Positions 23,602-30,604 of a DNA stretch of 64,000 bases are shown in pieces (the stretch's first letter is position 1; each line of letters starts with the position of its first letter). Made by a program: the position numbers and the translations under genes. The stretch lies in the IMG/VR virus record IMGVR_UViG_3300010885_032796, positions 1-64,000 of that record. The stretch is one strand, 5' to 3'. Below the pieces are notes generated by a model that saw only the letters and a program-made list of their open reading frames with translations, was not told the origin of the DNA and ran no database searches. This stretch comes from a virus.

Positions 23602-23847
23602 TTACTCCGGGTTGTTGAGATCTCGCGTAGCTAGCTGTTCTTTGCGCGTTAGCTTGCGCTTGGGAAACTTATCCGCGTGGCACATAGCGCACCGGCTTTG
23701 CCGACACCCTGAGCACCGCTGCGTTTTGCGAAAGCGGCCGACGTCAGGAACAAATTTGTTATCGTCCGGCCCGAAGTGTCCGGCTAACCGCTTGTATTCT
23801 TTTGCGCGGTTCTCAATAAGTTGTTTTTCTTCGTGATAGCGTTTCAT
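23602..23847 (-). CDS. Small zinc-binding protein (RFRK...CxxC...CHxDKFPKR)
   Basis: 81 residues from ATG 23847 (GAGG upstream). RFRKTQRCSGCRQSRCAMCH and ADKFPKRKLTRKEQLA match a widespread small family in bacteria and phages with two Cys pairs and a conserved DKFPKR. Probably a zinc ribbon; the role is unknown. The gene ends the protein-coding run before a tRNA-like region. Confidence 0.7.
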   Translation of the reverse strand: MKRYHEEKQLIENRAKEYKRLAGHFGPDDNKFVPDVGRFRKTQRCSGCRQSRCAMCHADKFPKRKLTRKEQLATRDLNNPE

Positions 23848-23887
23848 TGCTGTTATGCCTCGCACAAGAGCTGTATGTAACACAAAA

Positions 23888-24073
23888 GCAGCAGGCCGGA
23901 GTCGAACCGGCTGTGATAGATTTGTACGGTTACCTGTCAATTCAGGCTTTAAGACGCCACATCGGCTTGCGAATCAAGCAACCGGCGACGCCCCGACGCT
24001 TCGTCCGTTCAGGTGATCAGCCCATATCCGTCTATCACTTCAAGCTAAAACGCGCACCCCGCGTATCTGCTGC
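23888..24073 (-). other. tRNA-like 3' half (T arm and acceptor) with distant complementary 5' segment
   Basis: On the minus strand GCCGG-TTCGACT-CCGGC (23895-23911) is a canonical T arm, followed by CTGCTGC (23888-23894). No anticodon or D arm fits at normal distance. The exact complement GCAGCAG lies at 24067-24073, giving a closed 186-nt unit with several internal hairpins and no open reading frame. It could be a degenerate tRNA, a tRNA with an insert or a tRNA-like structural RNA. The T arm itself is convincing; the long closing is inference. Confidence 0.35.
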
Positions 24074-24074
24074 A

Positions 24075-24104
24075 AAAGCCAGTGGCCGGGTACGACCCGG
24101 CAAC
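24075..24104 (-). repeat. Copy of the tRNA-Thr 3' half
   Basis: These 30 bases match 24317-24346 (the T arm and acceptor 3' strand of the tRNA-Thr gene) at 28 of 30 positions, in the same orientation. The two copies flank one 65-codon gene. No matching D arm, anticodon arm or 5' acceptor strand is present beside this copy, so it is a fragment. Confidence 0.75.
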
Positions 24105-24105
24105 A

Positions 24106-24303
24106 CTATTTGGCGATATCTTTTTTGCTTTCCCTCAAATATTTGGACGCCTCAATTAGCCAGTACCCCATCTGTTCCATTTTTTCAGCTTCTTTCCCGG
24201 TCAGGTAAGAGGCTACATGAATGAAGGCGTAATCAATTTTACCCCTAGACACAATCTCTAGTGTGCCAAACGTTGGATCACTGAACTTTTCTGGCTTGTC
24301 CAT
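24106..24303 (-). CDS. 65-residue protein in a cassette flanked by tRNA 3'-half repeats
   Basis: ATG 24303 has GGAG seven bases upstream; the longer in-frame start lies inside the tRNA and is rejected. The product has an N-terminal strand part (FGTLEIVSRGKIDYAFIHVA) and a helical C-terminus (AEKMEQMGYWLIEASKYLR). No family is recognised. It sits just downstream of tRNA-Thr and just upstream of a second copy of the tRNA 3' half, as if inserted at or duplicated with the tRNA end. Confidence 0.6.
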   Translation of the reverse strand: MDKPEKFSDPTFGTLEIVSRGKIDYAFIHVASYLTGKEAEKMEQMGYWLIEASKYLRESKKDIAK

Positions 24304-24318
24304 AAGGTCTCCAATTAA

Positions 24319-24391
24319 AGCCAGTGGCCGGGTACGATCCGGCGACATGCAGTTTACAAAACTGCTGCTCTACCAACTGAGCTACACTGGC
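24319..24391 (-). tRNA. tRNA-Thr (anticodon TGT)
   Basis: 73 nt including the discriminator T. Acceptor GCCAGTG/CACTGGC, D arm GCTC-AGTTGGTA-GAGC, anticodon stem GCAGT/ACTGC with loop TTTGTAA (anticodon TGT), variable ATGTC, T stem GCCGG/CCGGC. All stems pair perfectly. The T loop is ATCGTAC: position 54 is A and 58 is T, the reverse of the usual T54-A58 pair. CCA is not encoded. It lies seven bases after the glycosylase gene on the same strand. Confidence 0.88.
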
Positions 24392-24398
24392 GGCGGCT

Positions 24399-24863
24399 CT
24401 ATTGTACAGCCTCTTGTGATACCGGCCAGACGTAAGGTAGATCTACTGGCTCAACCCATTCAAACTGGCCGTAATACACAGGGTCTTTGCGCAAGAGATT
24501 ACTGCGGTGGCTGGCGTGAAAGTTTTCGTCTTCTAACCACTCAGGCACGTCGTCGCTGTAGTCTTTGAAGCGCAACGCGTCTTCTACGGCGACAAACTGC
24601 GCTCGCAGCGTGTCTTTGAACCCGCGAATACGCCACTCGGTGCAGATATACTGAGCGTAAATAGCCAGTTGCACTTCATGCCCGCGCCACATGACTACAG
24701 CCGGATGGTTTTTCCAGCCGCGCTTGCCGGGAACATGTTCGCCAACAGGAACGCCCAGAGCGAGCAGGATTTGCTTGCACTCTAGGCGTTGTTTACCGAG
24801 TCTTTTGTTATCTAAAACACTTGCCGAATCTGCGTAGCTGGGCAGAGGCAAAAATGTCTGCAT
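24399..24863 (-). CDS. Pyrimidine dimer DNA glycosylase (T4 endonuclease V-like / MSMEG_6728 family)
   Basis: 154 residues. MQTFLPLPSYADSASVLDNK then RLGKQRLECKQILLAL is typical of the pyrimidine-dimer DNA glycosylase family, with the conserved Arg-Leu-Gly-Lys-Gln-Arg block; GWKNHPAVVMWRGHEVQL and EWRIRGFKDT follow. These proteins cut at cyclobutane dimers to start repair of UV damage. It is full length for the family. The UV-repair function suggests a sunlit habitat for the phage. ATG 24863 has GAGGA ten bases upstream. Confidence 0.82.
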   Translation of the reverse strand: MQTFLPLPSYADSASVLDNKRLGKQRLECKQILLALGVPVGEHVPGKRGWKNHPAVVMWRGHEVQLAIYAQYICTEWRIRGFKDTLRAQFVAVEDALRFKDYSDDVPEWLEDENFHASHRSNLLRKDPVYYGQFEWVEPVDLPYVWPVSQEAVQ

Positions 24864-24869
24864 GGTCGG

Positions 24870-25178
24870 TCAGTCCTCGTTTTCTTCTGTGTTTTCGGTG
24901 TCGTCGTCAATTGGTTCTTCGGCGGCTGTGCTTGGATCATCTTCGTTGTCTGGATCCCACTCGCCGCTCCACTCAGAGTCGCTATTGTCTTCGTCGTCAT
25001 CGTCGTCGATAACAAAGTTGATTTGCGGCTGCGGCATAAACTCGCCGTCATCGCTGTCGTCTGCGTTATCCTCGCGTACGACTTCCCACTGCCACTCGTC
25101 TTGATTGAAGTCGCCATCAAGCCCGTCGTCATGACGTGCGCGCCCAGCGCAGTGCCCTGTTCGAGTGTTGTGCAACAT
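24870..25178 (-). CDS. Highly acidic protein, 102 residues
   Basis: After a short N-terminal part with two Cys/His, the protein is dominated by Asp and Glu, with runs such as DDDDDEDNSDSEW and EEPIDDDTENTEENED. Such extreme acidity is seen in DNA-mimic and anti-restriction proteins and in disordered chaperone-like proteins; nothing here decides between them. The start is at ATG 25178, two bases after the stop of the large gene upstream. Confidence 0.55.
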   Translation of the reverse strand: MLHNTRTGHCAGRARHDDGLDGDFNQDEWQWEVVREDNADDSDDGEFMPQPQINFVIDDDDDEDNSDSEWSGEWDPDNEDDPSTAAEEPIDDDTENTEENED

Positions 25179-25180
25179 GG

Positions 25181-27814
25181 TTATCCGATTTCTTGCGCCG
25201 TGGTGGTCTCTTGCGGGTCTTGCCAGAATTTATCGCACCAACCAGTCGGTACGAGAATACCCGGCATATTCTGCACAATTTCTTCTCCAGAAAAAAGCCC
25301 CGCTTTACTGAGCAGCTCAATTATCGCCAGCCAATTGGGCGGCGCGCTTTTCTGTAGTTCAAAATACCGGTCTATGGCGCGGCGGTTGAGCCACCAATTA
25401 TCGGCACGGCGCAACAGGTAGTTGTACGCTTGCTGCTTGTTTCTAGGGCGCGGTAACACGGCCAGCTTACCTAGTTGGATAGCATTGTTTAGCTCGCCCA
25501 TAAGCGTGATGTGCGCTGTTTTTGGGCTGACCAATTTGTTCAGCGCGCACGGCAAATGGAACGCTGTGCCGTAAGTCTCGTCTAGCCAGCGGTGCAGGTC
25601 ACGCAGCACGACCTCGGTAAGCGTGCCGGTTTGGGCGGCTAGGCTCATGCGGCTACGCAGCGTGCGCTGGATGTAAGCGGGAAGCACATGTTGCAGCACC
25701 GAGAAGTCTGTATTAGCTGCAGGGGCTGTGCCGTTGATCAGCTGCCAGCCGTAACCAGTTGCTATAGCGGCGCACGTTGGAGTTAACCGCACGGTCACAG
25801 GCAGGTTATGGCACCGTGTAACTGCCGCGCTGAATACGGTGTCGTCAAAGGCGTTTGAAGCTAGTAGCGGCCAGTCTGATTCGTTGCTGGCTTTAACCAG
25901 CTGTTGTGCGTTGTGGCTTTTACGCAACCCCGCATATTGTATATGAGCGCAGTTCAAGGCTGCGGCAATGCGTACAGCCGCGTTAAAGTTTGCGCCGACT
26001 ATGCCAATAGCCGCGCTGTCTTTACGCAGCACCGGCGCCAGTAGCTGCGCTGTGATCCCGGCAAACACAGTCCAGATGAACGAGTTTTCATAGCTGGGTG
26101 TTAAAAACTGCCGGATAGCTGGCGGGGCTACAGGCGTTGGCTCGGGAAAAGATATCTTTGATCGGTTGCGCTGCAGTAGATTAGCCAGCGTGATTTCGCC
26201 GTCTGTGCCAAGTTCGTATTGCGCGAACCGGAACACAGACGCATACTCGTCCCAGCCAGCGCGCCCTGACACCATGATTAGCTCAGGTTGGTGTAGCTGG
26301 ATTGCGAGCAAGTGGCTGCGCCTATTCCACGCCCGGTCAAACACAATGAGTTTGCCGTGGGGCGCTGCGTGGGCCGCGGCGAAAGACAGCAGGCCCATGC
26401 GCTCTATCTTTGTAGCCGTGTCGCAGAACTCCAGCGCGTCGTTTTTTATGTAGATAGTGCCGGAGTACAGCTTTTCGCCGTTGTCAGCTTGGATGATTTT
26501 TTTGATCACGGGCCGGGCTGAGCAAATCTGGTGGCCAAGCTGGTTCCACCAGCTGTTGTCTTTCTCTACGATGACCCAGCGTCGGTGCGCTTTTGTCGGC
26601 GCTGTGGGCGCGACGGCTAAGGCTGTTATGACCCGGCTGGCGAACGTCGCAGACAAGTTTACGTCGCACTTCAGCAGAAAATGCTGCAGCTTATCGTGCG
26701 GCACCATGAGCCTAGACGCGAACGAGTAGGCTGATATTTCATTCATGCCGCGCAGTGTTTTCTGCAAGCTGTTTTGCCAAGTCGCAGCGCTACGCCGGAT
26801 TTCAGCGAGCGTGGTAATGGCGGGAGCTTCGCGCACCCTAGCAGCTGGCGCGAGCGGCGTTACGCAGACGTAACCTTTGGCGTGGCATGCCCGGCTGACA
26901 AGTTCTGGCGTAATCGTGTTGCCGTGAAACATGCGCGGAATAGGCGGGAACGCAAGCCAGCTGGGGCCGTAGCTGGTAGCTTCGGGGCCATTGTAGCTGG
27001 CCATGATGGGCAGCAGATCCAAGCCGTGCGCGCGTTGTTTACACTGAGCACGCAAGGCCCAGAATGGGTCGTCTACTACAAACTGCGAGCTTTTGAGTAG
27101 CTCAGGCCCCGGTAGTGTGGCTGTCTTGAGCAGGAAGTACCCAGCTTCTGGGCGTTGCCGGGTGTAGCCGCTGGTCGGTATGAACGTGCTTTTGGTCGCG
27201 AAGTCCTCGGCGTACTGCACGACTAGCACGCCTGTTGGGCGCCCGGGTAGATCGTAGAACGGGAACACGATGCTGGCGCCGTCTGCCCTGAGCTTAGTGG
27301 GTTTGGGGCGGCCCACTTCTGAGCACAAGTTTACGATCTGGTCGTGGTGCGCTACGCCGACTAGGCCGTCAGCGCAAATTTCTTTGCCGACGCCTAGTTC
27401 CCGCAGGCGGCAGGCGATCACGTCGTCGCCGTGGTTCCAGATCTGCGCCTCAGCGTCGCACCAGAAGTTCTCGACAGCCAACTGGCGCCGTAACCCTCGG
27501 TCGTACTGCCCGGCTAAGTTATCTTTATCCCCGGAATTTACCAGTCCAAGGTCGGCAAACCGGGTCAATGCAGCCGGCAGGCTTGTATTCCATATCAGCG
27601 CGCCAAACGTTATGATATCTCCATGGGCCGCGCACCGGTCGCAGTGCAGCCAAATACCGTCTGTTGTGATATCGTCGAACAGGTGCAACGCAGTTTGTTG
27701 GCATAGCGGACACTGAACAACTGCTGGAAACGCAGGTTTTTCCAGCTCAATACCCAAAGCTGACAGCGCCCCCATGTGGTGCTGACGGCGGACTAAACAG
27801 GTAGGCAAACCCAT
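25181..27814 (-). CDS. Large protein with N-terminal primase-type zinc finger
   Basis: 877 residues. Residues about 34-70 (CPLCQQTALHLF...WLHCDRCAAHGDIITFGALI) form a zinc ribbon like the CHC2-type finger of DnaG primases, including the GDIITF after the last Cys pair. A middle IVFPFYDLPGRPTGVLVVQY resembles the start of the primase catalytic core. I find no clear Toprim DGD or helicase Walker motif; AIGIVGANFNAAVRIAAAL is not a proper Walker A. The rest is not recognised. It may be a diverged replication protein. Its ATG overlaps the ATG of the divergent plus-strand gene in CATG. Confidence 0.6.
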   Translation of the reverse strand: MGLPTCLVRRQHHMGALSALGIELEKPAFPAVVQCPLCQQTALHLFDDITTDGIWLHCDRCAAHGDIITFGALIWNTSLPAALTRFADLGLVNSGDKDNLAGQYDRGLRRQLAVENFWCDAEAQIWNHGDDVIACRLRELGVGKEICADGLVGVAHHDQIVNLCSEVGRPKPTKLRADGASIVFPFYDLPGRPTGVLVVQYAEDFATKSTFIPTSGYTRQRPEAGYFLLKTATLPGPELLKSSQFVVDDPFWALRAQCKQRAHGLDLLPIMASYNGPEATSYGPSWLAFPPIPRMFHGNTITPELVSRACHAKGYVCVTPLAPAARVREAPAITTLAEIRRSAATWQNSLQKTLRGMNEISAYSFASRLMVPHDKLQHFLLKCDVNLSATFASRVITALAVAPTAPTKAHRRWVIVEKDNSWWNQLGHQICSARPVIKKIIQADNGEKLYSGTIYIKNDALEFCDTATKIERMGLLSFAAAHAAPHGKLIVFDRAWNRRSHLLAIQLHQPELIMVSGRAGWDEYASVFRFAQYELGTDGEITLANLLQRNRSKISFPEPTPVAPPAIRQFLTPSYENSFIWTVFAGITAQLLAPVLRKDSAAIGIVGANFNAAVRIAAALNCAHIQYAGLRKSHNAQQLVKASNESDWPLLASNAFDDTVFSAAVTRCHNLPVTVRLTPTCAAIATGYGWQLINGTAPAANTDFSVLQHVLPAYIQRTLRSRMSLAAQTGTLTEVVLRDLHRWLDETYGTAFHLPCALNKLVSPKTAHITLMGELNNAIQLGKLAVLPRPRNKQQAYNYLLRRADNWWLNRRAIDRYFELQKSAPPNWLAIIELLSKAGLFSGEEIVQNMPGILVPTGWCDKFWQDPQETTTAQEIG

Positions 27815-28991
27815 GTCAAATATTCCGTTGGATCAGATACAGGACGTTAGTGGCCGCGAAACCCACAGGCTTACCGCTCTTCATCCCGCGCCCGATTTTG
27901 TTAAATCAGCTGCGCCGGAACGGCTTTCTGGCGATGGCACACTTCCTCGCCACTTGTATGCTGATCCGCGCAACAAACTTTACCCATGTCACACTGCGCC
28001 TGCAACATGGATGTCTGCGTTGTTTTTCACAGACAAACAAGCCAGCTTTGATAAGGCGACAGCGGACGCTATCCAATCCAAGATACACAAAGCAGCTGAG
28101 TATTTCGGCATTTCTGGTCTTGTAGCCGAACTGGAGAAGACGTCGGCAGCCCAAAGCGGGTTGTCTGAAAGCCAACTGCCGGACGACGCTTTTGCTGTTG
28201 TCTGGGTAGGCGACAATGGCAACACAGAACGCCACTGGCCGATGCGCAACGCTACGGAAGTCAAGTTTGCCGCTGCGCATTTCCAGAAGTACCGGGACGA
28301 GTTTGTATTCGAAGACCGGCACATGATTGCCACCAAGATCCTGAAGAAAGCCGCGCAGTACAGCGCTGACACGTCTGATACAAACGGCTCGCTGGAAATG
28401 GCCGCTGGCCTCGGCGCCTGTGCGGCAAAGGTCGCCAGCCAAATGATTAAAGACCGCGTACGGCTCACGCAACGGGACCATGGCCCGCTGGCCGCTGAGT
28501 TGTCAAAGTTAGCTACTGTGATTGACCAGCACCCGGAGAAAGCTCGGGAACTGGACACGCGGCTAAAGTTGGCGAGCGCGGTCGACCAATTTGACAAGAG
28601 CACGCAGCTGCACCGGCTTTACGACGCCGGCGGGTTGTCGCGGCCCGAAGAAGTGCTTTTTGCCATTACCGAGAAAGTCGCTCGTGACTTCATGCAGCAC
28701 AACGTCGAGACCACCACGGGCAACGTGTATGCCCTTGATGATCTGGAGAAGCTGGCCGTTGAAGACGTCCGCGAATGGATGGGCGACGACTTCGCTGACG
28801 CTGTGAGCGCTGGCGGTGTTTACATGGACCGCGACAAGCTGGCTGAGATTGTCCCCACACTTGACCGGGGTATGGCAGCCACGCTTGACCGGCTTGTGCA
28901 AGAGAAGAACGCCGGCGCTGTTGTGAAGCAGGCGGCAGCAGCTGATACGCTGCTGCCATTGAGCAAGCTATACGAGTTGGCTAAAGGCTGA
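27813..28991 (+). CDS. Unknown phage protein, 392 residues
   Basis: The N-terminal part has YADPRNKLYPCHTAPATWMS and ALFFTDKQASF (about 49-75). It is followed by LPDDAFAVVW, PMRNATEVKFAA and a helical second half with DLEKLAVEDVREWMGDDF. I recall proteins of this layout in large phages, possibly virion or prohead components, without a sure name. It is plus strand, with its ATG overlapping the ATG of the minus-strand primase-like gene. AGGTAGG lies upstream as a possible ribosome site. Confidence 0.6.
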   Translation: MSNIPLDQIQDVSGRETHRLTALHPAPDFVKSAAPERLSGDGTLPRHLYADPRNKLYPCHTAPATWMSALFFTDKQASFDKATADAIQSKIHKAAEYFGISGLVAELEKTSAAQSGLSESQLPDDAFAVVWVGDNGNTERHWPMRNATEVKFAAAHFQKYRDEFVFEDRHMIATKILKKAAQYSADTSDTNGSLEMAAGLGACAAKVASQMIKDRVRLTQRDHGPLAAELSKLATVIDQHPEKARELDTRLKLASAVDQFDKSTQLHRLYDAGGLSRPEEVLFAITEKVARDFMQHNVETTTGNVYALDDLEKLAVEDVREWMGDDFADAVSAGGVYMDRDKLAEIVPTLDRGMAATLDRLVQEKNAGAVVKQAAAADTLLPLSKLYELAKG

Positions 28992-29007
28992 TTATCCCGT
29001 TTTATCT

Positions 29008-29040
29008 GGGCTTAGATAATTTATGCGGGCTTAGATAATT
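29008..29040. repeat. Tandem 14-bp repeat between convergent genes
   Basis: GGGCTTAGATAATT occurs at 29008-29021 and 29027-29040. The second copy codes for the last residues of the 29021-29281 gene; the first lies after its stop. TTATCT...AGATAA upstream of the first copy can form a 6-bp hairpin. It sits where the plus and minus genes converge and might end transcription from both sides. Confidence 0.5.
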
Positions 29041-29281
29041 CAGTTTGTCGCTTTTCAGCTGCTTTGAGCTTTGCAATCAGCTCATTTAACGACGCGCGCA
29101 CGTCGGTATCTTGCTGTGCAGCTACGCGCGTAGCCGGGTCAATGTTTTGCGACGTTAACCCAAAACACGGCTCTGCGGCTTCTGCGGCGCGTAGCTCTTC
29201 CGAGTACAACAGCCACCCTTCGTAACTGTCTTCCTCACTTGGCAGGGCCGGGTCTTCCCTTAGCCTGTCGTTCCAGCCCAC
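29021..29281 (-). CDS. Small protein with WNDRLREDPxxPSEED start, 86 residues
   Basis: A GTG start at 29281 gives MGWNDRLREDPALPSEEDSY, a typical beginning of a small family seen in phages and bacteria (WNDRL.EDP..PS..D...WL.Y.E). The C-terminal half is a helix (ASLNELIAKLKAAEKRQTEL). It overlaps the csrA gene by 47 bases. The function is unknown. Confidence 0.6.
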   Translation of the reverse strand: MGWNDRLREDPALPSEEDSYEGWLLYSEELRAAEAAEPCFGLTSQNIDPATRVAAQQDTDVRASLNELIAKLKAAEKRQTELSKPA

Positions 29282-29456
29282 GTTTCACCGGTTTTTCTTT
29301 AGTGCGCGGCGCGCCTAATTCACCGCGCATGATGGTTACATTAGCCGGCGCTGTTAGGCCCAGTCGCACGCGGCCTTTCTCAATCGATAGAACGCGGATA
29401 ACCACGTTATCGCCAATCATGATGTCTTCATTCAGTTCCCGCGATAGCACTAACAT
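29235..29456 (-). CDS. csrA: CsrA-like RNA-binding translational regulator
   Basis: 73 residues. MLVLSRELNEDIMIGDNVVI then RVLSIEKGRVRLGLTAPANV covers the full CsrA fold. Residues known to bind RNA in E. coli CsrA are kept: Leu4 and Arg44 (TIMRGEL). CsrA dimers bind GGA motifs, often over ribosome sites, and block or stabilise mRNAs. The C-terminal tail (LERQAKGRPGPAK) is basic. ATG 29456 is preceded by GAGGGG. In a phage it could repress host or early viral mRNAs. Confidence 0.9.
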   Translation of the reverse strand: MLVLSRELNEDIMIGDNVVIRVLSIEKGRVRLGLTAPANVTIMRGELGAPRTKEKPVKRGLERQAKGRPGPAK

Positions 29457-29466
29457 TGTTCACCCC

Positions 29467-30138
29467 TCAAGCGTCTTGCTTCTTAGCGCCGCGCAACATG
29501 TCTACGACATACTGCGTGGATCCATTTTTTAAGTTCAACGCGGCCATCTGCTGGGCTAACAGGTCTGCCCGTAGCTGCAGCGTACGCGTGATGTCATCTG
29601 TCTTGCCTGCTTCAACGTCGTATATGGCGCTGAACATTGCCGGGTCATCCGAGAAATCTGTCATGTGCGGCGACGTTCTAGTCTTGCGGAAAGCGATGCG
29701 CAAGATATCAGGCGGGTTCATGATGCCTTCTTGGTCAAGCATGGTGCCGATGTAGGCGCGGATCTCGTCTGTAAACGGATCTGCTTCTTCAGGCGGCTCG
29801 ATTAGCAGGGCTTCGGTAATCCCCCACGCGATCTCCTCAACGTCTGCAGGATCCCACATGTCAGGCTGGTACGTGTCGCCGCTGAGCACGTTGCAGAACG
29901 AGATGAAGTCAGGCAGGCTTTTGAAGAACCTATCTGTCGTCAGGATCTGGATGCCGACGATTAACTTATCTAAAGGCAGCTGCGGCAGATCGACCTTGAA
30001 CTCTTCTTCGATCTCCAGCGTGATAGTGGCCGGATCCCATTCCAGCGCCTCCATCCCGAACCTGTCGAGGAACAACGTGAGCAGTACGCTGGCAAATGTG
30101 TCAGGACTCTTCCACGCTTCTTGCAGTAGGTTTGACAT
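29467..30138 (-). CDS. Hypothetical phage protein, 223 residues
   Basis: MSNLLQEAWKSPDTFASVLL then FLDRFGMEALEWDPATITLE is an acidic helical protein with conserved-looking WDP, LTTDRFFKSLPDFI and WDPADVEEIAWGI. The end has ALNLKNGSTQYV. It resembles a family I recall only as hypothetical in large phages. The start at 30138 (GGGA close upstream) is preferred to the longer frame; it overlaps the upstream gene by 38 bases. Confidence 0.6.
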   Translation of the reverse strand: MSNLLQEAWKSPDTFASVLLTLFLDRFGMEALEWDPATITLEIEEEFKVDLPQLPLDKLIVGIQILTTDRFFKSLPDFISFCNVLSGDTYQPDMWDPADVEEIAWGITEALLIEPPEEADPFTDEIRAYIGTMLDQEGIMNPPDILRIAFRKTRTSPHMTDFSDDPAMFSAIYDVEAGKTDDITRTLQLRADLLAQQMAALNLKNGSTQYVVDMLRGAKKQDA

Positions 30139-30604
30139 GCTTCCCGGCCCTATTCTCGATCTGCAGTACACCCCGGCGGTACAGCTCATTTAGATTGTAC
30201 CCAATTGTCTCCATAGGCGGATTAGGAAGAGACGTAACCTCTTCCCCAGACTCAAGATCTGTAAAGCCCGCGTGAGTGGTCCATGTGGCGTATTGGCCGT
30301 CTGCAAAGACCAGCTGCATCAGGCACTCCCGGCACGACTCTGGTTCTGTGAGCACTGGTTTGAGCGCCGTGAGCAAAAGCGTGCGCTGCTCTGGCTTGAG
30401 AAATACCAGTTTCTCCAGCATGTCAGCTATCAGCAGAAACATGACGGTAATCTGGTCTAGTGAGTCAGCAGCTGCAGCGGGTTTAACGCCAAGCACAGTT
30501 GTAAAAATTGCCCGCACTTGCAGCTTGCTTAACTTCACGACTCGCATTACCATATCAAGCGTTACGGTTTTTTCTACTTCGGAGGTATTTTCCATGGTTT
30601 CCAT
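30101..30604 (-). CDS. Hypothetical helical protein, 167 residues
   Basis: ATG 30604 has GGAAAG at ten bases; a second ATG at 30595 shares CATG with the divergent plus-strand gene. The protein is helical (VMRVVKLSKLQVRAIFTTVL, MFLLIADMLEKLVFL) with CRECL near the middle. No family is recognised. The ribosome site of the plus-strand neighbour (GGAGG) lies inside its reading frame. Confidence 0.6.
   Translation of the reverse strand: METMENTSEVEKTVTLDMVMRVVKLSKLQVRAIFTTVLGVKPAAAADSLDQITVMFLLIADMLEKLVFLKPEQRTLLLTALKPVLTEPESCRECLMQLVFADGQYATWTTHAGFTDLESGEEVTSLPNPPMETIGYNLNELYRRGVLQIENRAGKHVKPTARSVEES

Noticed and set aside
23848-23940. Longer start of the 23602-23847 zinc protein
   Set aside because: The extra part reads through the tRNA-like T arm; ATG 23847 has a ribosome site and matches the family length.
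24304-24348. Longer start of the 65-codon gene within the tRNA
   Set aside because: It would translate the tRNA 3' half; the ATG at 24303 has GGAG at the right distance.
26000-26040. Walker A motif in the primase-like protein (AIGIVGANFNAAVR)
   Set aside because: It lacks the GK(S/T) at the end, so it cannot be called a P-loop.
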